A stretch of 64,000 nt of DNA from contig NZ_CP141945.1 of assembly GCF_035658495.1 (NCBI RefSeq), positions 1,601,501 to 1,665,500 on the forward strand. Reading direction: 5' to 3'. Source of the DNA: Novosphingobium sp. RL4 (GTDB lineage Bacteria > Pseudomonadota > Alphaproteobacteria > Sphingomonadales > Sphingomonadaceae). The translations under genes and the position numbers were made by a program. This document shows, piece after piece, positions 35,333 through 44,375 of the stretch. Under the pieces are notes generated by a model. That model made no database searches and was not told where the DNA came from. It worked only from the letters and a program-made list of their open reading frames with translations. The stretch's first letter is position 1. Each line of letters starts with the position of its first letter.

Positions 35333-36478
35333 ATGCAAGTTTCAACAGCCATTGGCGAAATGACCCAGGCGCTGCTTGACGGCGCATATGAAAAGCCCCT
35401 GTGGGCTTCGTTTCTTTCGCTGCTCGCTCGTGAAACCGGCGCGGATTTCGTCGTGCTGTTGTGTCAGCCGCCCGGCTGGAAACAGGACGATTGCCTGCAA
35501 CTCGTTTCGGGCGACATGCGTGTGGAAGACAGCAACGAACTCTATCGCCGCTACTTCGTCGATCGCAATCCGACGGCGAGCGAGTTGATGCAGGAAGGCA
35601 GAGCCTATTCTCTTGAGGAGCTTATCGCGCTCGACCGGGGCGAACATGAGGCGTTCTACGCCGACCTCGTGACAACACACCGTGTGACGGACCTGCGGCA
35701 GATGCGTGTGCGGGAAGCCGGCGGCGTGGATGCGCGCCTCACGATCGTCAGTCTGAGCCGCTCGTTCGATGTGCAGACCGATCGCTTGCTTTGCGCTTTG
35801 GCTCCCGTACTGAGAAGCGTCCTGCGCAATTACATTGTCCTTGAACGCGAACGCTTCACCGCTTCGCTTGCGGAGGAGGCCATTCGCAGGCTGCAGTTCG
35901 GCTGGATTGCCCTTGATGCAGGCGGTGGGATCGTCGACAGCGATCCAGTCGGTGAAATGCTGCTTCGCGAATCCGGGGTGGTTGGACGAACGCCCAGGGG
36001 AAGGCTGACAATTGCCGACCGGGCTGCCGAAAGGACACTGCTTGCCACGATCCGCACAATGGCATCGCAGCTGGAGGCAAGCCCCAAAGCCGTTTCCCTC
36101 TCGAGCGATCCCTGGTTCGACATGCTACTGGTGCCCGCACCGCACAGATTGCTCGGACCGATAGGCAAGCCGGTGATCGTCGCTTATGTGCACGGTGACA
36201 GTTGGGGCACCGCCGATCGCTGCGAGCAGCTGATGGACCTCTTTCGGCTCACGCGAAGCGAAGCCCGGCTCGCGCTGGAAATCTGCCGAGGACGGTCCAT
36301 TGCCGAGGCCGCTTGCCAGCTGGATTTGCAGGTCGAGACAGTCCGTGGCTATTCGAAACGCATTTTCGCCAAAACGGGCGCGCGCGGGCAAACAGACCTG
36401 GTCAGGATACTGATGGGGAGCGTTCTCGCCTTGACACCTGACGGACGTATCGGAGCACCACGTCCTGCCTCTCGTTGA
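35333..36478 (+). CDS. LuxR-type regulator (C-terminal HTH)
   Basis: 381 residues from the ATG with AGGAG seven bases upstream. The long N-terminal part has no recognised sensor domain by eye but includes a PAS-like stretch (RLQFGWIALDAGGGIVDSD). The C-terminal GerE-type HTH is LFRLTRSEARLALEICRGRS then IAEAACQLDLQVETVRGYSK and RIFAKTGARGQTDLVRIL. Such orphan LuxR regulators often control nearby catabolic genes in sphingomonads. Divergent from tannase 1, with the palindrome at 35294 in between. Effector unknown. Confidence 0.82.
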   Translation: MQVSTAIGEMTQALLDGAYEKPLWASFLSLLARETGADFVVLLCQPPGWKQDDCLQLVSGDMRVEDSNELYRRYFVDRNPTASELMQEGRAYSLEELIALDRGEHEAFYADLVTTHRVTDLRQMRVREAGGVDARLTIVSLSRSFDVQTDRLLCALAPVLRSVLRNYIVLERERFTASLAEEAIRRLQFGWIALDAGGGIVDSDPVGEMLLRESGVVGRTPRGRLTIADRAAERTLLATIRTMASQLEASPKAVSLSSDPWFDMLLVPAPHRLLGPIGKPVIVAYVHGDSWGTADRCEQLMDLFRLTRSEARLALEICRGRSIAEAACQLDLQVETVRGYSKRIFAKTGARGQTDLVRILMGSVLALTPDGRIGAPRPASR

Positions 36479-36602
36479 CAGGGTGTTTGCGTGATGTGAT
36501 CCCTTTCCCGCTCCTGCGGTATGTAGCTCGCGCAGCCTGTGGCGTCTTTCGCGCGGCGAAGCGCATCGATAGTTTCGCGCACGAAATCGGGAGAAGCAGG
36601 AC

Positions 36603-37343
36603 TTGGAGACTGAGCCGGCATTTGTCTTCGTTCACGGCGGCGGACAGGGAAGCTGGGTGTGGGGCGATACTATCGCGGCACTGGGACTGCAGGCTCCCGG
36701 AGTTCGTACCTTTGCAGTCGATGTCCCGGGTTGCGGGTCAAAAAGAGAGCGGCTCGATGGCGGCATCGGTCTGGACGAGGTCGCGGCCGAGCTGCTTTCC
36801 GACATCGAGGTCGCCGGCATGGGGCCGGCGATGCTCGTTGGACATTCCCAGGCCGGGCAAGTCATGTCGCTGATGCTGGAACGGCGGCCGGACCTGTTTC
36901 GGAGGGCGGTCTACGTCACATGTTCGATCCCTCTTCCCGGGCAAAGCGTGCGCGCGATGATGGGGGAGGGCATGCACGGAGCGAGGCCTGATGAAGTCGG
37001 CTGGCCGTTCGATCCCAAGACAGAAGATCTGGCGGCGCGTTATCCGCAGATGTTCTGCAACGATATGGATGACTTACAGAAAAGCGCATTTCTCGCGAAG
37101 TTTGGAGTGGATCGCTGGCCGCTTGCTACCTACGACTTTACATCCTGGCGGTACGATCATCACGGGGCCGTTCCAGCCAGCTATGTCGTTTGCCTGAAGG
37201 ATGGGATATTGCCAGTGGAATGGCAGGAGCGCTTTGCCGAGCGGTTTGCTGTGGACCGCGTGATTTGCATCGATGCCGGCCATCAGGCGATGATTACGAG
37301 GCCGCAGGCCCTGGCCGAGATCTTGAGAAACGAATGCCGTTGA
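36603..37343 (+). CDS. Alpha/beta hydrolase (esterase/MEST-like)
   Basis: 246 residues from a TTG with GCAGGAC nearby. The fold is the small cytosolic hydrolase type: FVFVHGGGQGSWVW (oxyanion), nucleophile elbow LVGHSQAGQ with Ser82, and a late catalytic His in CIDAGHQAM (about residue 226). No signal peptide, so an intracellular ester or lactone is the likely substrate. It ends 56 bp before the TACCGA-type operator of the TetR gene and follows the LuxR gene by 124 bp. The start codon choice is uncertain. Confidence 0.8.
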   Translation: METEPAFVFVHGGGQGSWVWGDTIAALGLQAPGVRTFAVDVPGCGSKRERLDGGIGLDEVAAELLSDIEVAGMGPAMLVGHSQAGQVMSLMLERRPDLFRRAVYVTCSIPLPGQSVRAMMGEGMHGARPDEVGWPFDPKTEDLAARYPQMFCNDMDDLQKSAFLAKFGVDRWPLATYDFTSWRYDHHGAVPASYVVCLKDGILPVEWQERFAERFAVDRVICIDAGHQAMITRPQALAEILRNECR

Positions 37344-37399
37344 CCGAAAACCTCCCGGTGATAACAACAGCGGTCGTGTTTGATAAACCTTGCGCGTTT

Positions 37400-37415
37400 T
37401 ACTGACTGATCGGTA
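37400..37415. promoter_or_regulatory. TetR-type operator, copy C
   Basis: TACTGACTGATCGGTA: half sites TACTGA / TCGGTA around 4 bp, 10 bp before the TetR start at 37426. One mismatch to the perfect copy at 20978. Its place right at the regulator's own start suggests autoregulation. Confidence 0.65.
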
Positions 37416-37425
37416 AAGGTGCCCG

Positions 37426-38040
37426 ATGGCAACCAGGATCAAAAAAGGGAACCGCGAAGACGCTGCGGTTCGTCGCGCCCAGATCATCGATGAGGCAATC
37501 CGCCAGATCGGTCAGATCGGCTCCCGTGGTTTTACGATCCAGGGCCTTGCCAGCAAATGCGGAATTTCCAACGCGGGGCTGCTCCACTACTTCGGATCCA
37601 AGGACGGCGTGCTTATCGCACTGGTCGATGAGATCGAGAGCCGGGAGGAAGTAATAGTCGCGCCTCTGCTGGCGGCGACCAAGGCGTCAAGCGGAAACGG
37701 AGAAGACGCCTATGTCGCGATGGTGCGGCTGTTGCGACGGATCATCGAGCGTTACCGGGAAATTCCGGAGCTGGGGCGTTTTCTCATCGTCCTGCAAACC
37801 GACGCCATGGACCCTGCGCACCCTGCCCACGCCTGGTTCCTCGCGCGCGCGGAGGAGACGGAGGATCTCTTCGGCCAATTGCTTGCTCCCTGGGCTGTCG
37901 ATGCTCAAGAAGCAGCCAGAATGTGCTACGCCCTGATTTTTGGACTTGCCCGTCGCTGGTATGACAAGCCGGAATCTTTCGATCTGGGGCAGACGCTTGA
38001 GCGTGCGGTCCGTGCGATCGTTCCTTTCGAGAGCGATTGA
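37426..38040 (+). CDS. TetR family regulator 2 of the catabolic island
   Basis: 204 residues. HTH at about residues 30-65: GFTIQGLASKCGISNAGLLHY then FGSKDGVLIAL. It is close in this region to the regulator at 24305, though the C-terminal halves differ, so the two may bind the same DNA with different ligands. A TACCGA-type palindrome sits at its own promoter and others lie before the acyl-CoA ligase and tannase 2 genes. Best candidate for the master repressor of the island. The operator link is a sequence inference. Confidence 0.87.
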   Translation: MATRIKKGNREDAAVRRAQIIDEAIRQIGQIGSRGFTIQGLASKCGISNAGLLHYFGSKDGVLIALVDEIESREEVIVAPLLAATKASSGNGEDAYVAMVRLLRRIIERYREIPELGRFLIVLQTDAMDPAHPAHAWFLARAEETEDLFGQLLAPWAVDAQEAARMCYALIFGLARRWYDKPESFDLGQTLERAVRAIVPFESD

Positions 38041-38131
38041 CGCCGAAGAGACGCAATTTTCAAGCGAACTGTCAGGGGGGCAACTGAGCCAAGCAGGCGG
38101 CGAGGTTACGGTGCCCGCCGCCAGGCAGCCG

Positions 38132-40060
38132 TCAGTCGATGACCCCGGCCTGACGCCCGGATTCCCCGATCCTCAGCATGCCTCTGTCGCCGGGGACACA
38201 ACTCCAGTTCGCACCATCCTTTACGTCGCCTTCGCCGCTGTAACGCGCCATTTCGGGAAATTTGCTAAGTGGCATGGTGCGGCCGAGAGGCCGCTTGAAA
38301 TCGACGCCGAACTGGTTCGCCTTGTAGAGCGTGGCGGGAAGGCTGTCGGGCGCTTGGCCTCTTTCCACCCATGCCTCGATGGCGCTCAGCGCGTCGAAAC
38401 TGCCGGGGCCTTCTCCGATCCCGCCGCCACTGCAATGCGCGGTGCCCGGCAACATGAACATGCGGATGTTCTTGTGGAGCTTGTCATATCCGCCGAACGT
38501 CTTCGCAAGATTTTTGTAGTAGTTGACGGACATGTATGGGGTAAGAAGGTGATCGCTCAGGTTCACCCACAGGATCATCTTGTGATTGCTCTTGATGAGT
38601 TTTGCGGCGTTCTTCGGAATATCGCCGATACCCATGCGTCGCGCTGCATTCGCCCTGGCCACTTCCGTTGCCGGTGCGATTACCCGGAAACCGGTAACGG
38701 GCCCGGTGCCACCAGAGCCAAACGAAAGTACCGATGTGGTCTCGAACTTTGGATCATTGCGGTGAGAGAAGATGCGGATGACGGTGTCTCCGAGTAGCGC
38801 CATGCCGTTGGCGGCACCGGTTGCCGGATTGCCTGTATCGGGCCAGGGATTTGCAGTGCCCGCGTTGGCCGGCGGCAGCATGAGCGAGTTTTGCAGTTCG
38901 CTGACCGAATAGCCGGGCTGAACGACGCGCCCTTCCTTGTCCGTGGCTGCGGTCAGAACTGTACTGACGCTTTCGATCTGCGCCTGCGTAAAGCAGCTGG
39001 GACCGGGTTTGTTATCGGCGCAGCGCGGGAGATCCTTTTCAGGCCGGAAGTCGCAGGCCATCGGGTTCTGGATGAGGCCGTCCTTGACACCGTCCACAGC
39101 ATCGCACTTCGCCATGACAAGCGGGTTGATCTGGGCCACAAGCGATGCTGGCAGGCCCGCATCGGGCGAGCGTACCGTCGCCAGTGAGGCGCCGGTGGTC
39201 AGGAATGCGAGATTGGCGAGATTCGCATAAGGTGAGCCCGACACGATCCCGTCAAAAGCCTCGGGAAAGTAGGTTGCCGCAACAAGAGCATCGCGCCCGC
39301 CGCCCGAGCAGCCGCAGAAATAGGAATAGGCGATCTTTTGGGCAGTTCCGCTTGCCTTGGCATAGAAGGCGGTCGTGAATTCCTTGCCCATCATCGCCAG
39401 GACTTTTTGCGAGCGATAGAGATAGTCGTCGAGGTAATCCTGGCTGATCTCTCCAGGCCCCTTGATCGCCCACTTGCCTTGCGTGAAGCCGGCATGGCCT
39501 TCATCCGTCGCGAACGAGGCGTAGCCTTTCCTGATGCTGTCACCGGGCTTGCCCTGATTGGTGATGGTGATGGTGGGAGATGCCGCATCGCTTACCGCAA
39601 ATGTCCCGCAATGCCCGCCGCAGCCAAGCTGCAGGTATTTCCGGTTCCAGCTTATCGGCAGGGTTGCGAGGAAGTTCGCCGTCTTGCCAGTGGCAGGGTT
39701 GGTCACGAAGCTGCCGGTCACCTGGCAATAGGCCGGAAGGTCGCCGCGGGCCGGTGTGAAACGCGTTCCGCCTTCAAGGAATGGGCCTGGTTGCTCTTCG
39801 GACGGCAGTTTCCCGATCGTAACCTTGATGTCCAGCTTTGCCGCAATGGCCTGCATCGCGGCAGGTTGGCACAGTTCGGCCATGCTCGGGGCGGCGACAC
39901 CATCGGTGATTCCGGCATTCGCGCGCGATGACGGTGCGGCGATTGGCGGGGGTGTCGGCGTAGCGGCCGCATTTACGCCGTTGCCGAGGTTTCCCGTCGC
40001 TGTCGCGGCGATCAGTAACGGCGTTCCGGTCCACAAAGCGATCCGAGATGATAGGCGCAT
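38132..40060 (-). CDS. Tannase/feruloyl-esterase family hydrolase 2 (canonical)
   Basis: 642 residues from the ATG at 40060 with CAGGGGAC upstream. An ATG-type start 16 codons earlier falls in the operator at 40099-40114 and is unlikely. A signal peptide (ALWTGTPLLIAATATG region) indicates export. It keeps the family triad with its disulfide: FCGCSGGGRDALVAA near residue 250 and LPGTAHCSGGG near residue 541, matching the CS-D-HC pattern of feruloyl esterases, tannases and MHETase-like enzymes. Acts on hydroxybenzoate or hydroxycinnamate esters, substrate unknown. Divergent from a TonB receptor gene. Confidence 0.88.
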   Translation of the reverse strand: MRLSSRIALWTGTPLLIAATATGNLGNGVNAAATPTPPPIAAPSSRANAGITDGVAAPSMAELCQPAAMQAIAAKLDIKVTIGKLPSEEQPGPFLEGGTRFTPARGDLPAYCQVTGSFVTNPATGKTANFLATLPISWNRKYLQLGCGGHCGTFAVSDAASPTITITNQGKPGDSIRKGYASFATDEGHAGFTQGKWAIKGPGEISQDYLDDYLYRSQKVLAMMGKEFTTAFYAKASGTAQKIAYSYFCGCSGGGRDALVAATYFPEAFDGIVSGSPYANLANLAFLTTGASLATVRSPDAGLPASLVAQINPLVMAKCDAVDGVKDGLIQNPMACDFRPEKDLPRCADNKPGPSCFTQAQIESVSTVLTAATDKEGRVVQPGYSVSELQNSLMLPPANAGTANPWPDTGNPATGAANGMALLGDTVIRIFSHRNDPKFETTSVLSFGSGGTGPVTGFRVIAPATEVARANAARRMGIGDIPKNAAKLIKSNHKMILWVNLSDHLLTPYMSVNYYKNLAKTFGGYDKLHKNIRMFMLPGTAHCSGGGIGEGPGSFDALSAIEAWVERGQAPDSLPATLYKANQFGVDFKRPLGRTMPLSKFPEMARYSGEGDVKDGANWSCVPGDRGMLRIGESGRQAGVID

Positions 40061-40098
40061 GCTTTTTGTCCCCTGCCCAAATATCGACCCGTGATGCC

Positions 40099-40114
40099 TA
40101 CCAACCATTCGGTA
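40099..40114. promoter_or_regulatory. TetR-type operator, copy B
   Basis: TACCAACCATTCGGTA: half sites TACCAA / TCGGTA, one mismatch to the perfect copy at 20978, and it shares the flanking ATGCC on the left and ATAWT on the right. It sits 39 bp upstream of the tannase 2 start. Confidence 0.68.
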
Positions 40115-40201
40115 ATATTTAAAGGCTGAATCTTGCCTTGACGGTCAAGGCAACCCTTGAGGTTCGGGTCTCGAATAATCCGCCCGCACGGCTTTAGACT
40201 T

Positions 40202-40224
40202 ACCGACTATATGGTATATACGGT
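40202..40224. promoter_or_regulatory. Related 23-bp palindrome (operator D)
   Basis: ACCG and CGGT ends with TATA/TATA inner arms; 8 of 11 base pairs are symmetric. Read as TACCGA-CTAT-ATGGTA (40201-40216) it is also a 5/6 match to the operators at 20978 and 40099. It may be the site closest to the TonB receptor promoter. Confidence 0.45.
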
Positions 40225-40448
40225 TCCGACTCGATATGTCCGGGCAGGGGAGGGCTCGGTGAAACGACTCGATATCCAGCAATCAGCATCGGGAGGAAGA
40301 GTGCGAGCTGTCGATTTCTAGCGACGCCCTTCCGAAGGGTCTGATCGGTGAAATGAATTATACAACGATATGACGCGAAATATGCGCAAGAAGTTATGAT
40401 TTTATTCGTCGAAATATAAATAAAATAAAGTACGGGAGAGAAATAAAT

Positions 40449-43268
40449 ATGAAGAAATCGAGCAGCCGTTTGCGGTTTGTCGTCGTTCTGAAAGGCGGGG
40501 TCGCGGCCTCTGCATTCTGCCTGGCTATCCCGGCCTTTGCCCAGGCCGATAGCCCGCCGCCTCAGGATGACAGCAAAGATCAACTGACCGATCGCCAGAT
40601 CCAGGAAATCGTGGTCACGGGCACTCTTATTCGCGGCGTGGCGCCGGCGGGCACCAATGTCATCGATGTGTCGCAGGAGGCCGTTCAATCGACTGGTGTT
40701 ACAACCACCGCGCAATTGCTGCAGACAATTCCGCAACTCGGACAGTTCAACTCGCTCCAGCAGCCGGCAGGCGCTTTTAACAACGTGACGACAAACCGCC
40801 CGAACCTGCGCAATCTTCCGGGCTTTCAGACTGCGGGCAGCTCTCCCACGCTTGTCCTTCTCGACGGGCACCGCATCGTCGGCATGGGAATCCAGTCTAC
40901 CAGCCCCGATCCCGATATCATTCCGCCTGGCGTGATCGAGCGCGTCGAGATCGTTCCCGACGGCGGCTCCGCCATCTACGGTTCGGACGCTGTCGCGGGT
41001 GTCATCAATTTCATAACGCGCAAGAAGTTCGACGGCATCATGGTGGATTCGCACTATGGATTTGCGGACGACTACCACGCTTTCGATGCCAATATGACGG
41101 CGGGCAAGTCGTGGGACACCGGATCGATCTATATCTCATACAACTATTCGGAACACGGAGCGATCTACGGCCGGGATCGTGACTATGTTAAGATGTATAC
41201 CAAGACGATTCCCGGCGTTCCCTTCCCGATCACGAGCCTGCGCTGCACTCCGGGCAACGTGCAACTGGTTCCGTCAGGCACGGTCTATGCGCTGCCCTAT
41301 ACTTCCGCCACGGCGACGGCGAACACCGCAAACCAGTGCGACGAAAGCGACGGTGCGCCGATCTATCCGAGCGAAAATCGCCATTCGGTCTTCGCGGGCT
41401 TTTCGCAGGACCTCAACGAAGCGCTGAAGGTCGACGTCCGGGCGTGGTTCACCCAGCGCAAGGTGTCTGCGGATCTGGGGCCTATTTACGATTCCCAATA
41501 CATCGGTCCCGCCTTTATCGGCCTGACACCCAGCCCATACATGGCGGCTTACAAGGTCAATCCGGCCAATCCGTTCGAGATCCATCAGGTTTCGTATTCC
41601 TACGGCGGAGACGACACGGAGCAGCAGAGGTTGTCGCTCAGTACCTGGGGCGTGACGCCGACGTTCACGGCGGAGCTCGGCAAGGGGTGGCAACTTCGTG
41701 GCATGGGCAGCTATGGCGAAAGCACGACTCAGAACATCGTCGGGCAATACAATTCCACCGCGGTTCCGCGTGCTATCGCTACCGGTCTTCTCAATCCCTA
41801 TGACATCAATTCAAGCAGCCAGTTGGGGCTCGATGTCCTCAGCAATTTTGAATCGTTCGGACGCACGCGCCAGCAACTGATCAACGGCCGATTGATCCTC
41901 GATGGCGCCTTGTTCAGGTTGCCGGGCGGAGATGTGAAGTTCGCCGGCGGTGTCGAGTATAATCACGAACAATTGCGCTCCCAGAAGGGCTCCATTGTGC
42001 CCGGCACGGAAAACACCGGTTACGAAGGGCTCGTCTATAACGGTGTGACGGTCATCGCGCCTTACGCAAACCTTCCGGTCGTCACGCTTTCCCGCAGCAC
42101 CAAATCGGCATTCGGTGAAATGGTGGTGCCGATTTTCGGGGTGGATAACGGGTTCGGGGGAATGCGCGAGCTGACCGTCTCCCTCTCCGGCCGATATGAC
42201 GACTATTCCGATTTCGGCAATACCTTCAATCCCAAGATCGGCGTCACTTACAGACCGGTAAACTGGGTGAAGTTGCGCGGATCGTGGGGTAAATCCTTCG
42301 TGGCGCCGAGCCTTGCGGACAGGCCGGAAACCGACGTGACTTCCTATAACCAGGTCAATGGGCTCTCATTCCTGTTGCCGCCGGCCAGCCTCGTTGCCAA
42401 CGGCACCTATCCTGCCCCGCAGAACAGCAACGTGGCGGTCGTGCTTGGCAGTGCGCCGGATATCAAGCCGGAAAAGGCCACCACGTGGTCGCTCGGCTTC
42501 GATATCGAGCCGCCATTCGTTCCGGGGCTCAATCTCAGCCTCACTTACTGGAATATCAAATTCAAGAACCTGATAAATCTGCCGAATTTCACTAATCAGG
42601 TTGATTTCTGGACGAACTTTGGCTCGGTCATCACGGTCAATCCAACGCAGGCCCAGATCGATTCCTACCTTGCCCAGTCGGATACGATCGTGGGTTCCGG
42701 GTGCTCGGTCGCAGGCACCGGCCCAACCGGCTGTTATGCCATCCTCGATGCTCGCAAGCGGAACTTCGCCAATGTGGAACTGGATGGTCTTGATGCCGCG
42801 CTGAGCTACCGCCTCGATGCGGGCTTTGGCTCATTCGATCTGGGGTTCAATGCCAATTACGAACTGAACCGCAAGCAGCAGCCGATCGCAGGGGCGGCCT
42901 TCAGCGACTTGCTCGCCGCCAACAACAGCCGTTTCAAGTTCAGCACCGTGCTTGGCACGACGATCAGCGGCCTGCGGGCCCAGGTCACCTGGAATCACAC
43001 CGGTGGCTATGACCTCGATCCTGCTGTCAGTTCTGCAGGCGAACAGGCACGGGTCAAGTCGTTCAACGTCATCAACCTGTTCTTCAAATATGACGTCCCC
43101 GGCGAGGGGATATTCAAGGACCTTTCGTTCACGCTGAACATCGACAATGTCGTCGATCAGGATCCGCCGCGCTACATCCAGCAGTCGATCACGCCTTCGC
43201 AGGATGGCTATATCAACGGCAACACCCTTGGCCGCTTCGTGCAGTTCGGGGTGAGCAAGCGCTTCTGA
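40449..43268 (+). CDS. TonB-dependent receptor (catabolite uptake type)
   Basis: 939 residues from the ATG after GGGAGAGAAATAAAT. A signal peptide (AASAFCLAIPAFAQA) precedes the TonB-box region QEIVVTGTLIRG. The plug domain follows (TPTLVLLDGHR-like: SPTLVLLDGHRIVGMG; GSAIYGSDAVAGVINFITRK), then the 22-strand barrel, ending in the typical aromatic residue (VQFGVSKRF). It imports a bulky molecule across the outer membrane using TonB energy. Divergent from tannase 2 and near GH106/esterase genes, so a glycosylated or esterified aromatic is a fair substrate guess. Followed by a strong terminator. Confidence 0.92.
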   Translation: MKKSSSRLRFVVVLKGGVAASAFCLAIPAFAQADSPPPQDDSKDQLTDRQIQEIVVTGTLIRGVAPAGTNVIDVSQEAVQSTGVTTTAQLLQTIPQLGQFNSLQQPAGAFNNVTTNRPNLRNLPGFQTAGSSPTLVLLDGHRIVGMGIQSTSPDPDIIPPGVIERVEIVPDGGSAIYGSDAVAGVINFITRKKFDGIMVDSHYGFADDYHAFDANMTAGKSWDTGSIYISYNYSEHGAIYGRDRDYVKMYTKTIPGVPFPITSLRCTPGNVQLVPSGTVYALPYTSATATANTANQCDESDGAPIYPSENRHSVFAGFSQDLNEALKVDVRAWFTQRKVSADLGPIYDSQYIGPAFIGLTPSPYMAAYKVNPANPFEIHQVSYSYGGDDTEQQRLSLSTWGVTPTFTAELGKGWQLRGMGSYGESTTQNIVGQYNSTAVPRAIATGLLNPYDINSSSQLGLDVLSNFESFGRTRQQLINGRLILDGALFRLPGGDVKFAGGVEYNHEQLRSQKGSIVPGTENTGYEGLVYNGVTVIAPYANLPVVTLSRSTKSAFGEMVVPIFGVDNGFGGMRELTVSLSGRYDDYSDFGNTFNPKIGVTYRPVNWVKLRGSWGKSFVAPSLADRPETDVTSYNQVNGLSFLLPPASLVANGTYPAPQNSNVAVVLGSAPDIKPEKATTWSLGFDIEPPFVPGLNLSLTYWNIKFKNLINLPNFTNQVDFWTNFGSVITVNPTQAQIDSYLAQSDTIVGSGCSVAGTGPTGCYAILDARKRNFANVELDGLDAALSYRLDAGFGSFDLGFNANYELNRKQQPIAGAAFSDLLAANNSRFKFSTVLGTTISGLRAQVTWNHTGGYDLDPAVSSAGEQARVKSFNVINLFFKYDVPGEGIFKDLSFTLNIDNVVDQDPPRYIQQSITPSQDGYINGNTLGRFVQFGVSKRF

Positions 43269-43283
43269 GCTGATCGCGATGCG

Positions 43284-43316
43284 CATTTCGGCGCCGCCTT
43301 GTGCGGCGCCGAAATG
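43284..43316 (+). terminator. Intrinsic terminator after the TonB receptor
   Basis: A perfect 14-bp stem (43284-43297 with 43303-43316, loop CTTGT) 16 bp after the receptor stop, followed by a short pyrimidine-rich tail. It may also stop - strand transcription from the next gene. Confidence 0.8.
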
Positions 43317-43369
43317 TCTTGCCGGCACCGTGAACGGGTGCCGCTGGATGTGAACCGGGAAAAGCGTGG

Positions 43370-44230
43370 TCAGAACCGGCGCGAGAGGCCGAAATAGAGC
43401 TCCAGGTCCGGCGCGTCCCGGTCCAGCCCGGCGTTGGCGCCGGCATCGATCTGAAGGTCTTTCGTGGGCTGCCATCCTAACGAAAGCCCGGAAACATGGG
43501 CAACGCTGTGGCCCTGCGGATCATGGTCGGCAGTGACTTCATACTCGGCAGTTGCGCTGAGCGCTTCCCCGATCTTGAGAGACGCGCCGACAACTTCGTC
43601 GAAGGCGAAATGTCGGCCGTCGCCATCTTCGTCAACCGCGGCATCGAACTGCGACGTGGTGACGAGGCTCCACTTGTCGGAAAGTTCGTACGACAGCGGT
43701 ACGCGCGCGCCTGCGGCCCAATCACCGTCGCCGATCGGCTGACGGCCAACGGGAAGCGATATGTAAGGCATCACGGCGATCGACAGGCCCGATCCGTCGG
43801 GGTTCAGCAGGTTTCGCCGCAGCGCGAACGTGGCGTCGCCGGAACCGCTGCGATGTTCCACATCGCCTGTCATGCGATCGCGGGTGCGTGACGAGCCGAA
43901 GGCAGTCCAGCCGACCTGAATCTCCGCATGCCGGGCCACGCCGTAACGGACAAGCAGTTCCGCCGCTTCGAAGACGTCCTGTCGCTCCTGCCGGTCCTTG
44001 TCGAGTGTCCAGTCTCCCATGCCGATTTCGACGGAAGCCCGCCCCGGTTCGAGCGTGCATGCGGGCGTGCCGATGCCGGGGCGGTCGGGGCAATAGTCCG
44101 GTTCGTCGGCTCTGGCGGCCGCAGGCATGAGCGTAGAGCCCAGCAGGGCCGCCGTCAGCATGACACCTCGCGACGGTCCCGCAAGACGATGCAAAGAGAT
44201 CGGCGAACGGGACACTGTCATTCCGGTCAT
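43370..44230 (-). CDS. Outer-membrane beta-barrel of the MetA/phenol-degradation type
   Basis: 286 residues from the ATG at 44230 with TGGGAGC upstream. After a signal peptide (RGVMLTAALLGSTLMPAAARA) come alternating beta strands with an aromatic C-terminus (LELYFGLSRRF), as in the Phenol_MetA_deg outer-membrane family. Internal strands such as SVEIGMGDWTLD and LELYFGLSRRF are amphipathic. Members are thought to be transport porins or passive barrels in aromatic-degradation clusters. The gene is probably monocistronic. Confidence 0.72.
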   Translation of the reverse strand: MTGMTVSRSPISLHRLAGPSRGVMLTAALLGSTLMPAAARADEPDYCPDRPGIGTPACTLEPGRASVEIGMGDWTLDKDRQERQDVFEAAELLVRYGVARHAEIQVGWTAFGSSRTRDRMTGDVEHRSGSGDATFALRRNLLNPDGSGLSIAVMPYISLPVGRQPIGDGDWAAGARVPLSYELSDKWSLVTTSQFDAAVDEDGDGRHFAFDEVVGASLKIGEALSATAEYEVTADHDPQGHSVAHVSGLSLGWQPTKDLQIDAGANAGLDRDAPDLELYFGLSRRF

Positions 44231-44375
44231 GCTGTGCTCCCAGGCCACCTGTCACGCGGAAAAGGCGCGCGTATTTCTTCCATTCCTGAAGCACGCGCAA
44301 ATGCGCCCGAAGTCAAGCTCCGGGCGCGTTCCTGCAGGCAGGCATGGGGTAAGCGGCGACAGGATTGGCATGAGC

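Larger units (their letters stand above)
40061..40448. promoter_or_regulatory. Divergent promoter region of tannase 2 and TonB receptor
   Basis: 388 bp without a gene. It carries the TetR-type palindrome at 40099-40114, a second related palindrome at 40202-40224, and an unusually AT-rich leader (40340-40448) with GGGAGAG before the receptor start. Coordinate control of the receptor and the esterase is likely. Confidence 0.6.
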
